64,000 nucleotides of DNA, taken from assembly GCF_023684385.1 (NCBI RefSeq), contig NZ_JAGSOJ010000006.1, positions 1 through 64,000 on the forward strand, given 5' to 3'. Each line of letters starts with the position of its first letter. The stretch's first letter is position 1. The stretch comes from Oceanirhabdus seepicola. GTDB lineage: Bacteria; Bacillota; Clostridia; Clostridiales; Clostridiaceae. The translations under genes and the position numbers were made by a program. Shown one piece after another: positions 40,855 through 50,197 of the stretch. The notes beneath the pieces are model-generated. The model saw only the letters and a program-made list of their open reading frames with translations, made no database searches and was not told the origin of the DNA.

Positions 40855-42033
40855 ATGAAAAAAATTCTAAGTATGTTATTAGTAATTGCAATGGTAATGA
40901 CTACTATGGTTGGTTGTGGCAAAAAGAAAGAAGCTGCTCAAGGTGTTAGTGAAAAAGAAGTGAAAATAGGTACTATCGCAGCTGTTTCAGGACCCTTTGC
41001 TATTGTAGGAAAACCTTTAGTTGAAGGTATGGAAGCATATTTTAATATGATCAATGAACAGGGTGGAATTGATGGAAGAAAGATTAAACTTGTAAAAAAA
41101 GATGACGAATTCAAACCAGAGTTAGCTATACAAAAGGCAGAGGAGCTTCTTGATGAAGAGGTATTTGCTATAGTGGGTCAGCTAGGAACACCAACTTGTT
41201 TAGCCACACTAGATGTATTTAAGGAAGCAGGAATTCCTTGTGTTTATCAAGGAACAGGAAATAGCACATTTGCTTCTGTTAAAGGTAACTATTTTCCAGT
41301 TCAACCTAACTATCAGTTTGAGGGAAGATTAATTGCTTCATATTCACTCAATGAACTAGAAGGTAAGAAGATAGCTGTTTTATATCAAGATGATGATATG
41401 GGAGAAGATGGTTTAAAAGGAATTGAATCTTATTTAAAAGAAATTGGAGAAGAAAATGCTGCAGTTGTTAAAATCCCATTTGCAATAGGCGAGACCGATT
41501 TTACTTCTCATGTGTTATCTGCAAAAAAAGAGAATCCTGATGTGACTATTGTATATGGTATGCAAGGACCAACAGCTAAAATATTAAAAGCAAGTAAGGA
41601 ACAAGGGTTTGAATCACAATTTATCACTTCATATGTAAATGCAGATCCTAAGATTGCAGAATTGGCAGAAGGCGGCGCAGAGGGCCTTATCGTACCAGCA
41701 TGGGTTAACATAGTTGACCTTAATGATGAAAGTGTAAAAGAATATTATGCAAGAATGAAAGTGGAAGGAATTGAAACACCTAATGCATTCCATGCAGCAG
41801 GTTGGGTTGCAGCACAGGTTTTCATAGAGGGACTCAAAAATACTGAAGGTGAACTTACATGGGATAATTTTATAAAAGGTATGGAGAAAATTGAAAATTT
41901 CAACGGCCTAGCTAAAGGTGTAACTTATACTCCAGAAAATAGAGATGGGGTTACAAAGATGTATTTCATTCAGTTTATAGATAATAAAGCTACATTATTA
42001 GGTGATGGTGAGTGGGTTGAAATTAAAAAATAA
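40855..42033 (+). CDS. Periplasmic-type substrate-binding lipoprotein, LivK-like
   Basis: A 392-aa lipoprotein with a lipobox TTMVGC (Cys about residue 21). Peripla_BP_6-type domain: VKIGTIAAVSGPFAIVGKPL, EQGGIDGRKIKLVKKDD, VFAIVGQLGTPTCLATLDVF and KIAVLYQDDDMGEDGLKGI. It captures the substrate outside the cell for LivHMGF. The GTPTCLA segment of the ligand site differs from the LGSPLTPA-like pattern common for leucine, so the ligand should not be assumed to be a branched-chain amino acid. AGGGGGAATAAAA site. Confidence 0.9.
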   Translation: MKKILSMLLVIAMVMTTMVGCGKKKEAAQGVSEKEVKIGTIAAVSGPFAIVGKPLVEGMEAYFNMINEQGGIDGRKIKLVKKDDEFKPELAIQKAEELLDEEVFAIVGQLGTPTCLATLDVFKEAGIPCVYQGTGNSTFASVKGNYFPVQPNYQFEGRLIASYSLNELEGKKIAVLYQDDDMGEDGLKGIESYLKEIGEENAAVVKIPFAIGETDFTSHVLSAKKENPDVTIVYGMQGPTAKILKASKEQGFESQFITSYVNADPKIAELAEGGAEGLIVPAWVNIVDLNDESVKEYYARMKVEGIETPNAFHAAGWVAAQVFIEGLKNTEGELTWDNFIKGMEKIENFNGLAKGVTYTPENRDGVTKMYFIQFIDNKATLLGDGEWVEIKK

Positions 42034-42059
42034 TCATATAATGTTTTAGGGGTGAGAAA

Positions 42060-42884
42060 GTGGTCATTAATTTGAATGGGTATGATATTTTTTATGAGAT
42101 AAAGGGAAATAAAGATAGCATAGAGTCAGTTATTATGTTAAACGGATTGATGATGAGCACAATGAGTTGGTATCCTCTACTAGGAGGGTTGGATAACTAT
42201 AAAATATATTTACTTGATTTTATAGATCAAGGGAAATCACAGAAATTTGATGGAAAAGAATACTCACAAGATTTACAGAAAAGAATATTGGAATCATTCA
42301 TTCATGAGCTAGACATAAGGGAACCCCATATTATTGGAACCTCATATGGCGGTGAGGTAGCTATAAGATATGCTATTGAAAATAGTCATAAAATTAAGAG
42401 TCTAACACTATCAAATACAACATTCTGTACCAATTATCTTCTACAAGAGATAGGAAGAGGGTGGATTGATGCATGCGAAGTAGAGAACAAGAGATTATTC
42501 TTCAAATGTACACTTTCATATATATATAGTAAAGAGTTTTATGAAGAACGAAAAGATTGGTTGAATACAAGGGAAGAGTTCTTTGTAAAGAATCTACCTA
42601 GCGATTGGTATGAGGGGATTAAAAGATTAATCATAAGTGCAGAAGATTTAGAGATTCCAGTGGAAAAACTTAAAAATATAAAGGCACCTACAATGATAAT
42701 TTCATCTGATGAAGATAAGCTTATTTCAAAGGAAGATAGTAAGATTTTAAACAGAGAAATTTATAATTCGAGATGTGTTTCTATAATTGGAGCAGGTCAT
42801 GCTGCAATGTATGAGAAGCCTAATGAATGGGTAAGTATTATTAAAGGTTTTATTGAGAATATAGGGATAGATATAAAAATTTAA
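42060..42884 (+). CDS. Alpha/beta hydrolase (first)
   Basis: A 274-aa alpha/beta hydrolase. Nucleophile elbow IIGTSYGGEVAI (Ser), acid in IISSDEDKLIS, His in GAGHAAMYEKP. The oxyanion region MLNGLMMSTMSWYPL replaces the usual HG motif. GTG start at 42060, site AGGGGTGAG, 27 bp after the binding-protein gene, so it is in the importer operon. It probably cleaves an ester, thioester or carbon-carbon bond of the imported compound. The substrate is not deducible. Confidence 0.85.
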   Translation: MVINLNGYDIFYEIKGNKDSIESVIMLNGLMMSTMSWYPLLGGLDNYKIYLLDFIDQGKSQKFDGKEYSQDLQKRILESFIHELDIREPHIIGTSYGGEVAIRYAIENSHKIKSLTLSNTTFCTNYLLQEIGRGWIDACEVENKRLFFKCTLSYIYSKEFYEERKDWLNTREEFFVKNLPSDWYEGIKRLIISAEDLEIPVEKLKNIKAPTMIISSDEDKLISKEDSKILNREIYNSRCVSIIGAGHAAMYEKPNEWVSIIKGFIENIGIDIKI

Positions 42885-42901
42885 TGCATAGGGGTGATAT
42901 T

Positions 42902-42944
42902 AATGATGAACAATTGATAGTAGAGCTATCAATTGTTCATCATT
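42902..42944. terminator. 19-bp hairpin after the importer operon
   Basis: AATGATGAACAATTGATAG, loop TAGAG, CTATCAATTGTTCATCATT: a perfect 19-bp stem. There is no good T run, so it may protect mRNA 3' ends rather than terminate. It separates the importer genes from the activator gene. Confidence 0.6.
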
Positions 42945-43066
42945 GTTCATTATCATGCTATTCAGAAAAAATATTATAACTATGCTATGTAAATTATAAA
43001 ATATGTAATTATTTACTTTATTTTGGTATAATTATAATATAAAGAGCGTCAAAAAGAGGTGATTAT

Positions 43067-44455
43067 GTGAGCTTATTACAAGAAAGAAATACTTTCAATA
43101 TATTAAAGGAAATATTCGAAAAATTACCAATTCCTATAAATCTTGTGGATGATAAATGTAGGATTATATATATAAATAATGCATTTTTAAAGTTCCTTGA
43201 TAAGAATAGGGAAGAGCTACTTGGAAAAGAAACTAAGGCTATTGAAAGTACATCTAGATTACATAGTGTGATTGAGAATAAGAAGGCTGAGATTGCTTAT
43301 GAGCATACTTTTACTAATGGGAAGACAGCTATAGTACATAGAATTCCCATACTAGATCATGATGACAATGTAATCGGTGGATTTGGAATGGTTCTATTTG
43401 ACAATATGGACAAGTTAAAAGAACTCATGAATCGATGCAATTTGCTTAAGAAAGAATTAAAACTATATAAGAGTACTATTAATAGAATGAATTCAACAAA
43501 GTATACTCTTGATGACATAATAGGTGTTTCTGATGAAATGGCGAATTGTAAAAAGAAAGTTATAAAGATATCTAAGGTAAATATGAATGTTCTAATAAAA
43601 GGGGAGAGTGGGGTTGGAAAAGAACTATTTGCTCACTCTATTCATAATGAGAGTTCAAGGTGGAACAATCCATTTGTAACCATCAATTGTTCTGCAATAC
43701 CCGAGAATCTTTTTGAATCAGAACTCTTTGGTTATAATGATGGAGCTTTCACAGGTGGAAAGAAAGGTGGACATATTGGTAAATTTCAGCTTGCAGATGG
43801 AGGAACGGTGTTTTTGGATGAGATTGGTGAGATGCCACATTATATGCAGGCGAAATTATTGAGAGTATTGCAAGAGGGAGAAATAGCACCTATTGGAGCG
43901 GAAAGTCCTATTAAAGTTAATGTGAGAGTTATTTGTGCAACTCATCAGGATATTGAGAGAATGGTGAAAGAAGGTGAATTTAGAGAAGATCTATATTATA
44001 GATTAAATGTGCTTTCTTTAAATATTCCATCACTCCGCGCACGAAAGAATGACATTGATTTACTTATGGATAAATTTGTGGAGGGATTTTATAAGGAAAC
44101 AGGAGTTTATAGAGTTATTGATCAGAATGGGAAGAAGATATTTCGAGAGTATAATTGGCCGGGAAATGTTAGAGAATTAAAAAATATGGTTGAGAGAGTG
44201 TGTGTTAATGCAGATGATGTAATTGTGAATGTAGATGATTTTCCCATTGATTTAATAAGGGGTAAAAGAAATTATGTAAAAGAAAATTCTAAAGAAGATT
44301 CATTGAAAGACATAATTGGGAATATTGAAAAGGAAATCATATTTAAAACGCTTAAGGAATGTGATTTTAATAAGAGTGAAACAGCAAAGAAGTTAAAGAT
44401 TCAACGAGCATCTCTTTATAGAAAGATGGAGGAATATGATATAGAGGAAAAATAA
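43067..44455 (+). CDS. Sigma-54-dependent transcriptional activator (PAS-AAA-Fis)
   Basis: A 462-aa enhancer-binding protein. N-terminal PAS domain (about 15-115, PINLVDDKCRIIYINNAFLK), AAA+ domain (about 150-385) with Walker A GESGVGKE, Walker B GTVFLDEIGEMP and the sigma-54 contact loop as GAFTGG where most have GAFTGA, and a Fis-type helix-turn-helix (SETAKKLKIQRASLYRKM). GTG start at 43067. Placed between the two genes sets that carry -24/-12 promoters, it is their likely activator. The PAS domain probably binds a pathway ligand. Confidence 0.92.
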   Translation: MSLLQERNTFNILKEIFEKLPIPINLVDDKCRIIYINNAFLKFLDKNREELLGKETKAIESTSRLHSVIENKKAEIAYEHTFTNGKTAIVHRIPILDHDDNVIGGFGMVLFDNMDKLKELMNRCNLLKKELKLYKSTINRMNSTKYTLDDIIGVSDEMANCKKKVIKISKVNMNVLIKGESGVGKELFAHSIHNESSRWNNPFVTINCSAIPENLFESELFGYNDGAFTGGKKGGHIGKFQLADGGTVFLDEIGEMPHYMQAKLLRVLQEGEIAPIGAESPIKVNVRVICATHQDIERMVKEGEFREDLYYRLNVLSLNIPSLRARKNDIDLLMDKFVEGFYKETGVYRVIDQNGKKIFREYNWPGNVRELKNMVERVCVNADDVIVNVDDFPIDLIRGKRNYVKENSKEDSLKDIIGNIEKEIIFKTLKECDFNKSETAKKLKIQRASLYRKMEEYDIEEK

Positions 44456-44476
44456 TTTGAAATTGGAGAGGATACA

Positions 44477-45517
44477 GTGTTAACTAAAAAAAATATTCAA
44501 GCAAATAGAATTAACTTGGCATATTTATCAAAAGGTGAAGACTACGATAACATCATTATATTAATACATGGAAATGTGTCTAGTTGCATATTTTGGGATG
44601 AAATAATTGATGAGCTAGGTAAAAAAAATTGGATATTAGCACCAGACTTAAGAGGGTATGGTGATACTGAAGCTCTACCAATAGACGCAACAAAAGGTGT
44701 AAGGGATTGGTCAGAGGATATAAAAAACTTTGTTGATGCCCTTGGAATTAAAAGTAAATTTCATATTGTTGGATGGTCACTTGGTGGAGGAGTAGCTATG
44801 CAATATGTTATAGATTATCCAGAAGACATATCAACTTTAACATTGATTAGTCCTGTTTCTCCTTATGGGTTTGGAGGAACAAAAGGAATCCAGGGAGAAA
44901 AATGTAATGAGAGTTTCAGTGGCACGGGAGGAGGAACAGCTAATCCAATCTTTGTTCAGAGACTTCGTGATAATGATAAGAGTGAAGATGATAACAATAG
45001 TCCTAAAAGTGTTATGAATAACTTTTATTTCAAACCTCCTTTTAAAGTAGATAAAGCACGTGAAGATAAATTTGTTCAGGGAATGTTAAAAATGAAAATT
45101 GAAGACGATTATTACCCAGGAAATTATGAGGATTGTGTAGTATGGCCATATACAGCTCCAGGAGATAAGGGTATTAATAACACACTAGCACCTAAGTACT
45201 TTAACCTAACATCAATAACTGAAATTGATAAAAAACCACCAATATTATGGGTGAGAGGAAAGGATGATCAGATAGTATCTGACAATTCCTTCTTTGATCT
45301 AGGAACTTTAGGTAAGTTAGGGTTTATACCAAACTGGCCAGGAGATGAGGTGTACCCATCCCAACCAATGGTATCTCAAACTAGGGAGATTTTTAATCAA
45401 TACAAAGCTAATGGCGGGATTTACAAAGAGATTGTTTTTGAAAAATGTGGACATTCACCTCATATTGAAAAACAAGAAGAATTTCTAGAAGTCTTTTCAG
45501 AATTTATTGAGAAATAG
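44477..45517 (+). CDS. Alpha/beta hydrolase (second)
   Basis: A 346-aa alpha/beta hydrolase. LIHGNVSSCIFWDEI (HG oxyanion), nucleophile elbow IVGWSLGGGVAMQY, acid in VRGKDDQIVSD and His in KCGHSPHIEKQEE. A long insertion (about residues 140-260, with YPGNYEDCVVWPYTAPGDKG) forms an enlarged lid. GTG start at 44477 with GGAGAGG, 21 bp after the activator gene. It is not closely similar to the hydrolase at 42060. It is likely a second bond-cleaving step of the same pathway. Confidence 0.85.
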   Translation: MLTKKNIQANRINLAYLSKGEDYDNIIILIHGNVSSCIFWDEIIDELGKKNWILAPDLRGYGDTEALPIDATKGVRDWSEDIKNFVDALGIKSKFHIVGWSLGGGVAMQYVIDYPEDISTLTLISPVSPYGFGGTKGIQGEKCNESFSGTGGGTANPIFVQRLRDNDKSEDDNNSPKSVMNNFYFKPPFKVDKAREDKFVQGMLKMKIEDDYYPGNYEDCVVWPYTAPGDKGINNTLAPKYFNLTSITEIDKKPPILWVRGKDDQIVSDNSFFDLGTLGKLGFIPNWPGDEVYPSQPMVSQTREIFNQYKANGGIYKEIVFEKCGHSPHIEKQEEFLEVFSEFIEK

Positions 45518-45592
45518 TGATGTGTAACGAAATTATACAACTGTAACATATAAACACATGAATTTAAGTAAGTGTTTCAAAATATATATTAT

Positions 45593-45628
45593 AAAACTCA
45601 GCTAACCCTTGGGGGCGCTGAGTTTTTA
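45593..45628 (+). terminator. Terminator after the second hydrolase
   Basis: AAAACTCAGC (45593-45602) pairs with GCTGAGTTTT (45617-45626) and is followed by a T. It isolates the sigma-54 promoter downstream. Confidence 0.88.
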
Positions 45629-45660
45629 TAGTTTAAGTTAAGTTTTTAATTAACAAAGAA

Positions 45661-45678
45661 TTGGCATGGATATTGCTT
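45661..45678 (+). promoter_or_regulatory. Sigma-54 (-24/-12) promoter of the FabH-like/CoA-transferase genes
   Basis: TTGGCATGGATATTGCTT: GG at 45663-45664 and GC at 45675-45676. It differs at only two positions within 18 from the promoter at 37297. The predicted start is near 45688, 39 bp before the ATG at 45727. Confidence 0.87.
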
Positions 45679-45726
45679 ATTATATTTATAGGTAAGTCTA
45701 TAGGATAAATATAAGGAGGAATAATC

Positions 45727-46779
45727 ATGAAAGACCACGTTGGTGTTGTTGGAACGGGAATATATTTGCCTAAAAATATTATGACGGCAAAAGAAATTTC
45801 AAAAGCGACTGGTGGAATATGGAGTGAAGATGCTGTCAAAGGTAAGCTTGGGATTAATAAAAAATGTATTCCATCAAATAACTTTAATGATGGAACTCAA
45901 GAAATGGGAGTATATGCTGCTATAGATTGTTTAAAAAACACAGGAATCAATCCTTTAGATATAGATTTAATTCTTTGTGTTGGAGAGGAATATAAAGAAT
46001 ATCCTTTAACAACGTCAGGAATATATATTCAAGAGAAAATAGGTGCAAGAAAAGCTTGGGCTATAGATTTAGCACAAAGATGTTGTACTACAGTATCTGC
46101 AATGAAAATAGCAAAGGATATGATGATGAGTGATAGTGAAATCAATACAGTAATGATAGTGGGTGGATACAGAAACGGTGATTTCGTTGATTATAAGGAC
46201 AAGAGTATGTCTATGATGTATAACCTAGCAGCTGGTGGAGGTGCAATTATTCTCAAAAAAAACTATGGAAGAAACGAGGTTTTGGATTCGTGCATAATGT
46301 CTGATGGAAGTATGGCAAGAGATGCTGCAGTTGAAATAGGAGGAATAGTGAACCCTATAAATCATGAAAACTTAGAAGAGAGCAGAAAATCTTTAAGGCT
46401 TCTAGATAGTGATCATATGAAGAATAAGCTGAATGAGGTTTCACTGAAAAATTGGTTTGATTGTATAGATAAGGTCCTTCAAAAAGGAAATTTACAGAGA
46501 AAAGATATTGGATATCTTGCAGTATTGCATTTTAAGAGATCAATGCATAAGTTCATGTTGAAGGAACTTGGGCTTGATGAGGAGAAAACAATATATCTGG
46601 AAGACTACGGTCATATTGGTCAGATAGATCAAATTTTATCAATCCATCTTGGTTTAAAAGAAAATAAGATAACTGAAAATACAATTATTATGATGATTGC
46701 AGCAGGGATTGGATATGCTTGGTCAGCTGGTGCAATAAGATGGGGTGTAATTGAGGAGGGAGAAAATGACAGAATTTAA
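45727..46779 (+). CDS. FabH-like (KAS III fold) acyl-transferring or C-C bond enzyme
   Basis: A 350-aa thiolase-fold protein. The catalytic Cys is about residue 119 in DLAQRCCTTVSA, and the His is in LHFKRSMHKF. The FabH Asn motif YGNTS is replaced by YGHIGQID, as in some non-fatty-acid KAS III relatives. The neighbours are a CoA-transferase and a MaoC hydratase with no ACP, so it more likely handles acyl-CoA (condensation or its reverse, cleavage of an oxoacyl compound) than fatty-acid initiation. It overlaps the CoA-transferase gene by 14 bp. Site AAGGAGGA. Confidence 0.82.
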   Translation: MKDHVGVVGTGIYLPKNIMTAKEISKATGGIWSEDAVKGKLGINKKCIPSNNFNDGTQEMGVYAAIDCLKNTGINPLDIDLILCVGEEYKEYPLTTSGIYIQEKIGARKAWAIDLAQRCCTTVSAMKIAKDMMMSDSEINTVMIVGGYRNGDFVDYKDKSMSMMYNLAAGGGAIILKKNYGRNEVLDSCIMSDGSMARDAAVEIGGIVNPINHENLEESRKSLRLLDSDHMKNKLNEVSLKNWFDCIDKVLQKGNLQRKDIGYLAVLHFKRSMHKFMLKELGLDEEKTIYLEDYGHIGQIDQILSIHLGLKENKITENTIIMMIAAGIGYAWSAGAIRWGVIEEGENDRI

Positions 46780-48064
46780 TGAAGAGTATAAGAAAAAACT
46801 TATATCACTTGAAGAGGCATTAGAAAAAGTTGAATCAAATTATGAGATATGTGTTGGTCTTGCAGGTGCAGAACCAACGGATTTTTTAAATAAGCTTCAC
46901 ATAATAGGAGATAATGTTGAAAATGTTAGTATATTAACCTGTTTGAATATGGGAGATTATAAGTTTACCAGTGATAAATCTATGGAGGGTAGTTTTGTTA
47001 ATTCAACTTGGTTTTATAGTGCGCTCACCAGAAAATCACATGACAATCACACAGCAAGTTTTATACCTAATCATTTACATCTTTCATCTAAGAAAAGGTT
47101 AAGTTACAAGAAACCAGATATGTATATTGGAACAGTTAGTAAAATGGATAAGCATGGGTATTTTTCACTCTCATTATCAAACTGTTATGAGATGGATTAC
47201 ATTGAAGCAGCTGATAGAATTGTTCTAGAAGTAAATGAAAATTACCCGAGAGTACATGGTGATACTGCTGTTCACATAAGTCAGGTTGATTTTATTTATG
47301 AGAGTAAAAGGTCTGTACCAGAATTACCTACTAGAGCTCCTTCCGCTAAAGATAAAGTCATTGGTAAATATATCGCTGATTTAATACCTGACGGTGCTAC
47401 TATTCAATTGGGAATTGGAGGGATTCCAAATGCAGTTGCAGAATTTCTGAAAGATAAAAAAGACTTAGGAATTCATACAGAAATGATAACAGATGGAATG
47501 GTTGATCTTGTGGAGTGTGGCGCTGTCAACAATAGAAAGAAAACAATTCATAGAAATAAAATTGTAGGAACATTCGCATTGGGCACAAAGAAACTGTATG
47601 ACTTTATTGACGATAATCCTATGATCGAACTAAGAAGAGGGTCATATACTAACGATCCTTATATAATAGGTAAAAATTATAAAATGGTTTCAATAAATAC
47701 TTCTCTACAAATAGATCTCACTGGTCAATGTTGTTCAGAATCCATTGGAATAAAGCAGTACAGTGGAACAGGTGGGCAGGCAGATACAGCTATAGGAGCT
47801 CAGAACAGTGAAGGGGGATTCTCAGTAATAGCTTTATATTCAACGGCTAAGAAGAACACTATATCAACAATTGTACCTATGCTCTCTGAGGGAGCGGCAG
47901 TATCACTACAAAGAAATGATGTTGATTATGTTGTAACTGAATATGGCGTTGCAGAACTGAGAGGTAGGACAATAAAAGAAAGAGTAGAGGAGTTAATTAA
48001 AGTATCACATCCTAATTTCAGGGAATGGCTCTCAAAGAGAGCTGAAGAACTGAAAATATGGTAA
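46766..48064 (+). CDS. Acetyl-CoA hydrolase / 4-hydroxybutyrate-type CoA-transferase
   Basis: A 432-aa class II (AcH family) CoA-transferase. Motifs: ATIQLGIGGIPNAVAEFL, EMITDGMVDLVECG, the mid-protein LTGQCCSES and the C-terminal VTEYGVAELRGRTIKER. It moves CoA from acetyl-CoA or another donor to a carboxylate. ATG 46766, inside the end of the FabH-like gene, has GAGGAGGGAGAAA. It probably activates a short carboxylic acid released by the hydrolases, or recovers CoA after cleavage. Confidence 0.9.
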   Translation: MTEFNEEYKKKLISLEEALEKVESNYEICVGLAGAEPTDFLNKLHIIGDNVENVSILTCLNMGDYKFTSDKSMEGSFVNSTWFYSALTRKSHDNHTASFIPNHLHLSSKKRLSYKKPDMYIGTVSKMDKHGYFSLSLSNCYEMDYIEAADRIVLEVNENYPRVHGDTAVHISQVDFIYESKRSVPELPTRAPSAKDKVIGKYIADLIPDGATIQLGIGGIPNAVAEFLKDKKDLGIHTEMITDGMVDLVECGAVNNRKKTIHRNKIVGTFALGTKKLYDFIDDNPMIELRRGSYTNDPYIIGKNYKMVSINTSLQIDLTGQCCSESIGIKQYSGTGGQADTAIGAQNSEGGFSVIALYSTAKKNTISTIVPMLSEGAAVSLQRNDVDYVVTEYGVAELRGRTIKERVEELIKVSHPNFREWLSKRAEELKIW

Positions 48065-48150
48065 TATAAATAATTTTCGCAATTCACTTATTAAATTTCA
48101 AAGGAGGGGATAGGGAAGAAAAATACTTAGTCTATGGAGGAATGATTAAG

Positions 48151-48567
48151 ATGATTGGATTGAAGATTAACGAAATAGAGCTTGGGCAAAAGGCTTATTT
48201 TCAAAAAACAATTACAGAAACCGATGTATATTTATATTCAGGAATCACAGGGGATTTAAATCCAGCGCATATAAATCAAGTTGAGGCAGAAAATTCAATA
48301 TTCAAAGGGCGAATTGCACACGGGATGTTGACCGCTGGACTTATCTCAGCAGTTTTAGGAATGAAACTTCCAGGGCCAGGAACTATTTATCTTAAACAGG
48401 ACATTAAATTTACAGCGCCAGTTAAGTTCGGTGATACAATAAAAGCAGAAGTGGAAGTTATAGAAATAATAAATGAAAGAAACAGGGTAAAACTTAAAAC
48501 TGAGTGTAAAAATCAGAATGGTCAAACTGTTCTTATAGGAATAGCTGAAGTAATGCCCCCTAAATAA
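48151..48567 (+). CDS. MaoC-like (R)-specific enoyl-CoA hydratase
   Basis: A 138-aa hot-dog fold protein. The hydratase-2 motif is GDLNPAHINQVEAEN with catalytic Asp/His, followed by FKGRIAHGMLTAGLISAVLG and LPGPGTIYLKQDIKF. It hydrates enoyl-CoA to (R)-3-hydroxyacyl-CoA or the reverse. ATG 48151 is preferred for its spacing to GGAGG; ATG 48142 is too close. It follows the CoA-transferase by 86 bp and precedes a terminator, so it is probably in the same sigma-54 transcript. Confidence 0.9.
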   Translation: MIGLKINEIELGQKAYFQKTITETDVYLYSGITGDLNPAHINQVEAENSIFKGRIAHGMLTAGLISAVLGMKLPGPGTIYLKQDIKFTAPVKFGDTIKAEVEVIEIINERNRVKLKTECKNQNGQTVLIGIAEVMPPK

Positions 48568-48592
48568 CACCCTTACAGGGGTGTTGTTTTTT
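48566..48592 (+). terminator. Terminator of the acyl-CoA gene set
   Basis: AACACCC-TTACAG-GGGTGTT followed by GTTTTTT. Confidence 0.88.
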
Positions 48593-48629
48593 ATTCTTAA
48601 TAATAAAAAAGTGACGGGGAAAAGCTTGA

Positions 48630-48662
48630 AAAACATAGTTGACCTTTTAAGCGCGTGCTTTT
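48630..48662. repeat. Remnant of the hairpin-repeat family with both ends fused
   Basis: AAAACATAGTTGA, the left border of the 247-bp repeat, is joined directly to CCTTTTAAGCGCGTGCTT, like the tail after its right border. It looks like a deletion product. It encodes the last codons of nhaC. Confidence 0.4.
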
Positions 48663-50038
48663 TCATGCTTGTGAGTATATTTAATTTGTAAGTGTGAAAC
48701 GGCAACAGAAATCAGTGGATTTAAAATGCATAGGAATGTAAATGGCGCATAGACTAGTGAACTCACTCCAGTTATTGCTAAAATAATCAGTGAGTTAACA
48801 TTCCATGGCATTAAAGGTGCAATGATTGTTCCTGTATCAGAGATTGTTCTGGCTAGAGTATCTTCTTGAAGCTCATAGTCTATATAATGTTGGTTCATCA
48901 ACTTCCCAGGGAGAACTATACCCATTGTTTGATCACAAGTTACTATGGTCATCACTGAGCTTAATAAGGAAGTATTGATGATAAGTTTAAGTGGTGAAAC
49001 TATATTTTTAAGGAATAATTCTGTGAGAGGATATAAAATTCCATACTCATCAAGAATAGATACTAGAACTATGGAACCTGCAACAATTAAAATAACTTCT
49101 AGCATATTGAATGCGCCACCTCCTCTTATTAAAGGAGAGATAATGGAAGTTGTATTTTTTAATGAGTAGCCATTTAATATAGAATTTAAAGTATTATAAA
49201 GGGATTCCTTCTGTATTATGATGGAACAGAGGGAACCTAATAGCGTGCCTATAGGAAGAGTATATAATGTCTTAACTCCTAAGAAAGTCAATAATACTAC
49301 AACAAAAGGGATTAATAATAGATAGGGTGAAATGATAAAGTTATCTCTTAAAGCAATCATATATAGTGTTATCTTTGATGTATCTATATTAGGACAAAGG
49401 ATACTGCCGAAGATAAAATAAAGTATTGAAGTTAAAATAACTGTAGGAATTAATGTGTATAAAGATGATTTAAAGAACTTTTTATAGCTTGTACCCACAG
49501 AATTTAAGGTGAGATTTAATAGACCTGAAATAGGGGAGAGTTTATCAGCAATGAAAGCACCAGAAACTATAGCGCCTAACGTTAGTGCTATTGGTGCATT
49601 TATTCCTTTAGCTATTCCTAGTAAAGCAATACCCATGGAACTGATTGTACCTATGGCAGTTCCCATAAAATAAGAAATGATGCCTGTTATAATAAAACAT
49701 AAGAATATAAAATTCACAGGTGCCTTATCTAAAACCATGAATCCATAATACATTATAGATGGAACTACACCTGATATCATCCAAGCGGAAATTGAAGCTC
49801 CAATAAAGAAGATAATAATACATATCCAAAGGCTTTCTTTTAGGCACTTACTAATTAAAACGAATAGTGACCCAAAATCACACTTATGAGTAGTGCATAG
49901 AATAAAAGAAGTCAATAATACTAAAACACTGAAGGCTATACTTAATGAAATACCTGATATAATAAAGGCTACTAAAATAACCAGATTAATTATCAATAAT
50001 AAAATATTAAAATTCTTATCAGTGAGTTTATTGAACAT
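48647..50038 (-). CDS. nhaC: Na+/H+ antiporter, NhaC family
   Basis: A 463-aa membrane protein with about eleven segments. NhaC pattern: FMGTAIGTISSMGIALLG and GAIVSGAFIADKLSPIS, and a late TCDQTMGIVLPG...TGTIIAPLMPWN. Homologues exchange Na+ for protons or move charged metabolites (lactate/malate exchangers in this family). Convergent with the acyl-CoA genes, so a role in exporting a product is possible but unproven. AGGAGG site. A repeat remnant at its 3' end supplies the final residues. Confidence 0.9.
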   Translation of the reverse strand: MFNKLTDKNFNILLLIINLVILVAFIISGISLSIAFSVLVLLTSFILCTTHKCDFGSLFVLISKCLKESLWICIIIFFIGASISAWMISGVVPSIMYYGFMVLDKAPVNFIFLCFIITGIISYFMGTAIGTISSMGIALLGIAKGINAPIALTLGAIVSGAFIADKLSPISGLLNLTLNSVGTSYKKFFKSSLYTLIPTVILTSILYFIFGSILCPNIDTSKITLYMIALRDNFIISPYLLLIPFVVVLLTFLGVKTLYTLPIGTLLGSLCSIIIQKESLYNTLNSILNGYSLKNTTSIISPLIRGGGAFNMLEVILIVAGSIVLVSILDEYGILYPLTELFLKNIVSPLKLIINTSLLSSVMTIVTCDQTMGIVLPGKLMNQHYIDYELQEDTLARTISDTGTIIAPLMPWNVNSLIILAITGVSSLVYAPFTFLCILNPLISVAVSHLQIKYTHKHEKARA

Positions 50039-50141
50039 TACACAATCCTCCTAAAGTTAGTTATAATAGCTATATTATAACATAGAAACATGGAGGGCTG
50101 GTACATACCTAGAAAATGGGAGTATACCAGATCACCAACCA

Positions 50142-50187
50142 AATAAAAGAAGAACTGCTCCCGGGAAAGAGCAATCCTTCTTTTATT
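50142..50187. terminator. Terminator between nhaC and the GH65 gene
   Basis: AATAAAAGAAG (50142-50152) pairs with CTTCTTTTATT (50177-50187), with inner GCTC/GAGC pairing. It serves mainly the minus-strand GH65 gene. Confidence 0.8.
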
Positions 50188-50197
50188 ATTAAGTAGT

